Assembly (NCBI GenBank): GCA_003218935.1
Contig: QHPA01000024.1
Span: 1 to 6,696 of the forward strand
Direction: 5' to 3'
Length of the DNA: 6,696 bases
Origin: Verrucomicrobiota bacterium
GTDB taxonomy: Bacteria; Verrucomicrobiota; Verrucomicrobiia; Limisphaerales; AV2
Positions 5,144 to 6,696 of the stretch are shown here, piece by piece (positions within the stretch are counted from its first letter, which is position 1; every line of letters begins with the position of its first letter). Both the position numbers and the translations under genes were made by a program. The notes below the pieces were generated by a model. It was not told the DNA's origin, did not search any database, and worked only from the letters and a program-made list of their open reading frames with translations.

Positions 5144-5983
5144 ATGCAACCCTGGATGCCACCGAATCCCTGGCTCGAGACCGTCGGTGTGGTGCTCCTG
5201 GGCGTCGTCGGTGTCGCGTTAGGCCGTTGGTTTTCACGGTTGGAAAGGCCCTACTGGACACTCGGCTATTTCGTTCCTCTCGTCCTGATCATCCTCATCG
5301 GGCTGGCCTACCGGATTCGTGCTTTGGAGTTCATTCCACCGTTTTCGTGGCTCATGGCAGGGCGGACCGAGTTCGCTTTGACGGCGCTGATCGGCACGAT
5401 GGTATTGACGACGCCGCTGTCGCGCCTGCCGCTGCGGCGTGATCGCGCGGCCATCGGTGTGCTGATGGTTTTGATCGTTTTTCAGGTTGCGGCCTGGCCG
5501 TTCCTTGCCCCGGCGTTCGATCGCAAACAACTCGCGGCGTTGATAACGCGCATCGATCCTGACGGGATCTGCCTTCAGAACACTGAATACACCTGCGGAC
5601 CCGCCGCGGCAGTCACCGCGCTGCGAAGACTCGGTCTGCCTGCCGACGAAAGCGAAATCGCGCTGCTGTGCGGCACCAGCACGGCGATGGGCACGCCGCC
5701 GGACATTCTTTGCCGCAAGTTGCAAAAACGCTACGGTCCGAACGGGCTGGTCTGCGAATATCGCTCGTTCAAATCAGTCGCCGACCTGAAACAACCGGGC
5801 TACACGCTCGCGCTGATGAAATTCGCGTTCTTGCTCGACCACTACGTCACCGTGCTCGACGTCGGCGAGCGCACCATCACCGTGGGTGATCCGTTGAACG
5901 GCAAGCAAACGCTCACGCACGACGAGTTTGCAGAGAAGTGGCGGTGGGTTGGAGTGGCGTTGACACGGAAACACGGCGCGTAG
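5144..5983 (+). CDS. Membrane-anchored C39-type cysteine peptidase
   Basis: A 279-aa protein with four likely membrane helices in its first 125 residues (about 12-27, 41-58, 76-90 and 103-122), then a papain-like C39 domain to the end. Active-site elements fit C39 spacing: Gln145 for the oxyanion hole and nucleophile Cys151 in QNTEYTCGPAAAVTAL, His233 in LLDHYVTVLDVG, and Asp249 in the GDPLNGK motif 16 residues later. In bacteriocin exporters this domain cuts leader peptides after a double glycine and is fused to an ABC transporter. Here there is no ABC part and I see no nearby GG-leader peptide, so the substrate is unknown. Which face of the membrane carries the domain is not decided; an even helix number puts it on the same side as the N-terminus. 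The ATG at 5144 follows AGGA at 5136-5139 with a short 4-nt spacing, and an in-frame stop at 5114 excludes a much earlier start. An oligopeptidase gene follows after 128 nt. Confidence 0.85.
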   Translation: MQPWMPPNPWLETVGVVLLGVVGVALGRWFSRLERPYWTLGYFVPLVLIILIGLAYRIRALEFIPPFSWLMAGRTEFALTALIGTMVLTTPLSRLPLRRDRAAIGVLMVLIVFQVAAWPFLAPAFDRKQLAALITRIDPDGICLQNTEYTCGPAAAVTALRRLGLPADESEIALLCGTSTAMGTPPDILCRKLQKRYGPNGLVCEYRSFKSVADLKQPGYTLALMKFAFLLDHYVTVLDVGERTITVGDPLNGKQTLTHDEFAEKWRWVGVALTRKHGA

Positions 5984-6051
5984 AACTGGTAGCACCCGAC
6001 GGATGGGGCGAGCGAACCCGCGAGCGGCGCAAACGCCGGCGATTCACTCCC

Positions 6052-6065
6052 AAACCGCGCGGTTT
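6052..6065. promoter_or_regulatory. Perfect 14-bp palindrome upstream of pepF
   Basis: AAACCGCGCGGTTT is self-complementary with its centre between 6058 and 6059. It lies 68 nt past the C39 peptidase stop and 46 nt ahead of the pepF ATG. As RNA it gives only a 5-bp stem with a 4-nt loop and no clean T-tract, so an operator-like site or a weak terminator are both possible. Confidence 0.3.
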
Positions 6066-6111
6066 CACGTTTCTCTTTGCACTTCTCGCGTTTGCCTCCA
6101 TCTTGTCACCC

Positions 6112-6696
6112 ATGAATTTGTTGCCGTTTGATGCTTTGCCGGCTCACAAACCGCGCCGGTTCGTGCCGGAAAAAATTGACCTCGGCGACTGGAAGCCGCT
6201 GGCGCCGCTCTTTGATCGACTCGAATCGCTCCCGGCGCAGTGTCATTCTGCCGCCGATCTCGAACGCTGGCTGCTCGACTGGAGCGAACTCAGCGCTGCG
6301 CTCGACGAAGAATCGTCACGCCGCTACATCGCGATGACCTGCCACACCGACAACACCGAGGCAGAGAAAGACTACCTTCATTTCGTCGAACAGATCGGGC
6401 CGCGGCTCAAGCCGCGCCAGTTCAAGCTGGAGCAGTTGTACCTGCAACATCCGCTGCGCCGCCAGTTGCCGAAGCCGCGTTACGAAGTGTTCGACCGCGC
6501 GACAAAGGTGCGGGTTGAACTGTATCGCGACGAAAACGTGCCGCTGGAAACGGAGGAGGCGAAACTCAGTCAGCAGTATCAAAAGCTGAGCGGCTCACTG
6601 ACGGTTAATTTTCGAGGCGAAGAGAAGACCCTCACGCAGATGGCCCGCTATCTGGAGGAGCCCGACCGCGCGCTGCGACGGGAGGCGTGGGAGTTG
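6112..6696 (+). CDS. pepF: M3-family oligoendopeptidase F, N-terminal part (runs off right edge)
   Basis: The frame is open from the ATG at 6112 for 195 codons to the window end. The visible part is the helical N-terminal lobe of the oligoendopeptidase F/M3 family. It includes RRFVPEKIDLGDWKPLAPLF (15-34), the WLLDWSELSAALDEE block, RYIAMTCHTDNTEAEKDYL, PRYEVFDRAT, NVPLETEEAKLSQQYQKLSG, and TLTQMARYLEEPDRALRREA near the edge. Family members have about 560-600 residues and cut short peptides in the cytoplasm with a zinc HExxH motif, which lies beyond this window, so activity cannot be judged. The start is the first ATG ahead of the conserved PRRFVP block. The frame continues open upstream, encoding a basic then hydrophobic stretch, but without a plausible ATG. 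No Shine-Dalgarno is visible. The gene lies 128 nt downstream of the C39 peptidase in the same direction; cotranscription is possible but uncertain. Confidence 0.9.
   Translation, partial: MNLLPFDALPAHKPRRFVPEKIDLGDWKPLAPLFDRLESLPAQCHSAADLERWLLDWSELSAALDEESSRRYIAMTCHTDNTEAEKDYLHFVEQIGPRLKPRQFKLEQLYLQHPLRRQLPKPRYEVFDRATKVRVELYRDENVPLETEEAKLSQQYQKLSGSLTVNFRGEEKTLTQMARYLEEPDRALRREAWEL

Noticed and set aside
5028..5222. A 64-codon plus-strand frame as a possible small peptide substrate of the C39 peptidase
   Set aside because: It overlaps the start of the peptidase gene in another frame, begins with a poor start context and is Arg/Pro-rich without a double-glycine leader.

Overview
The window reads like a moderately GC-rich (roughly 58-60% by eye), low-copy chromosomal segment of a Verrucomicrobiota bacterium, probably of the Pedosphaera/Limisphaerales type. 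Three things suggest this: the protein repertoire (CPXCG zinc-ribbon protein, TMEM14 protein, HrpB-like helicase, stand-alone C39 peptidase, oligoendopeptidase F), mostly weak or absent Shine-Dalgarno sequences, and heptamer and hairpin-type dispersed repeats of a kind I associate with Verrucomicrobia and Planctomycetes. The lineage is an inference; there is no rRNA or tRNA in the window to confirm it.

Left part (1-1171): the 5' end of a leftward gene for an exported protein (1-307, runs off the edge) has a possible promoter just upstream. A rightward group follows: a 59-aa CPXCG zinc-ribbon-like protein (603-782), a 97-aa TMEM14-family membrane protein (878-1171) and, 46 nt further on, the helicase. 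The same orientation and short gaps would allow one transcript.

Centre (1218-3971): a 917-aa DEAH-box helicase of the HrpB type. All helicase motifs and the HrpB C-terminal domain are present. It also carries three in-frame segments that HrpB proteins normally lack. Two of these are built from tandem 7-bp repeats of one related family, so the repeats have been absorbed into the protein. The gene ends in a convergent intergenic region (3972-4370) that holds no gene but has six consecutive hairpins, some of which resemble known dispersed repeats.

Right part (4371-6696): a leftward lipoprotein gene of unknown function (4371-4904) is divergent from a membrane-anchored C39-type cysteine peptidase (5144-5983). 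The 239-nt gap between them has two inverted repeats, one of them a 10-bp-stem leader structure ahead of the peptidase gene. The window closes with the N-terminal 195 residues of an M3-family oligoendopeptidase F (6112 to the edge). The two neighbouring peptidases could act in sequence on exported and internal peptides, but only their proximity supports this.

I see no complete new defence, mobile or biosynthetic system. The most unusual signals are the heptamer repeats inside the helicase gene and the hairpin cluster directly behind it.
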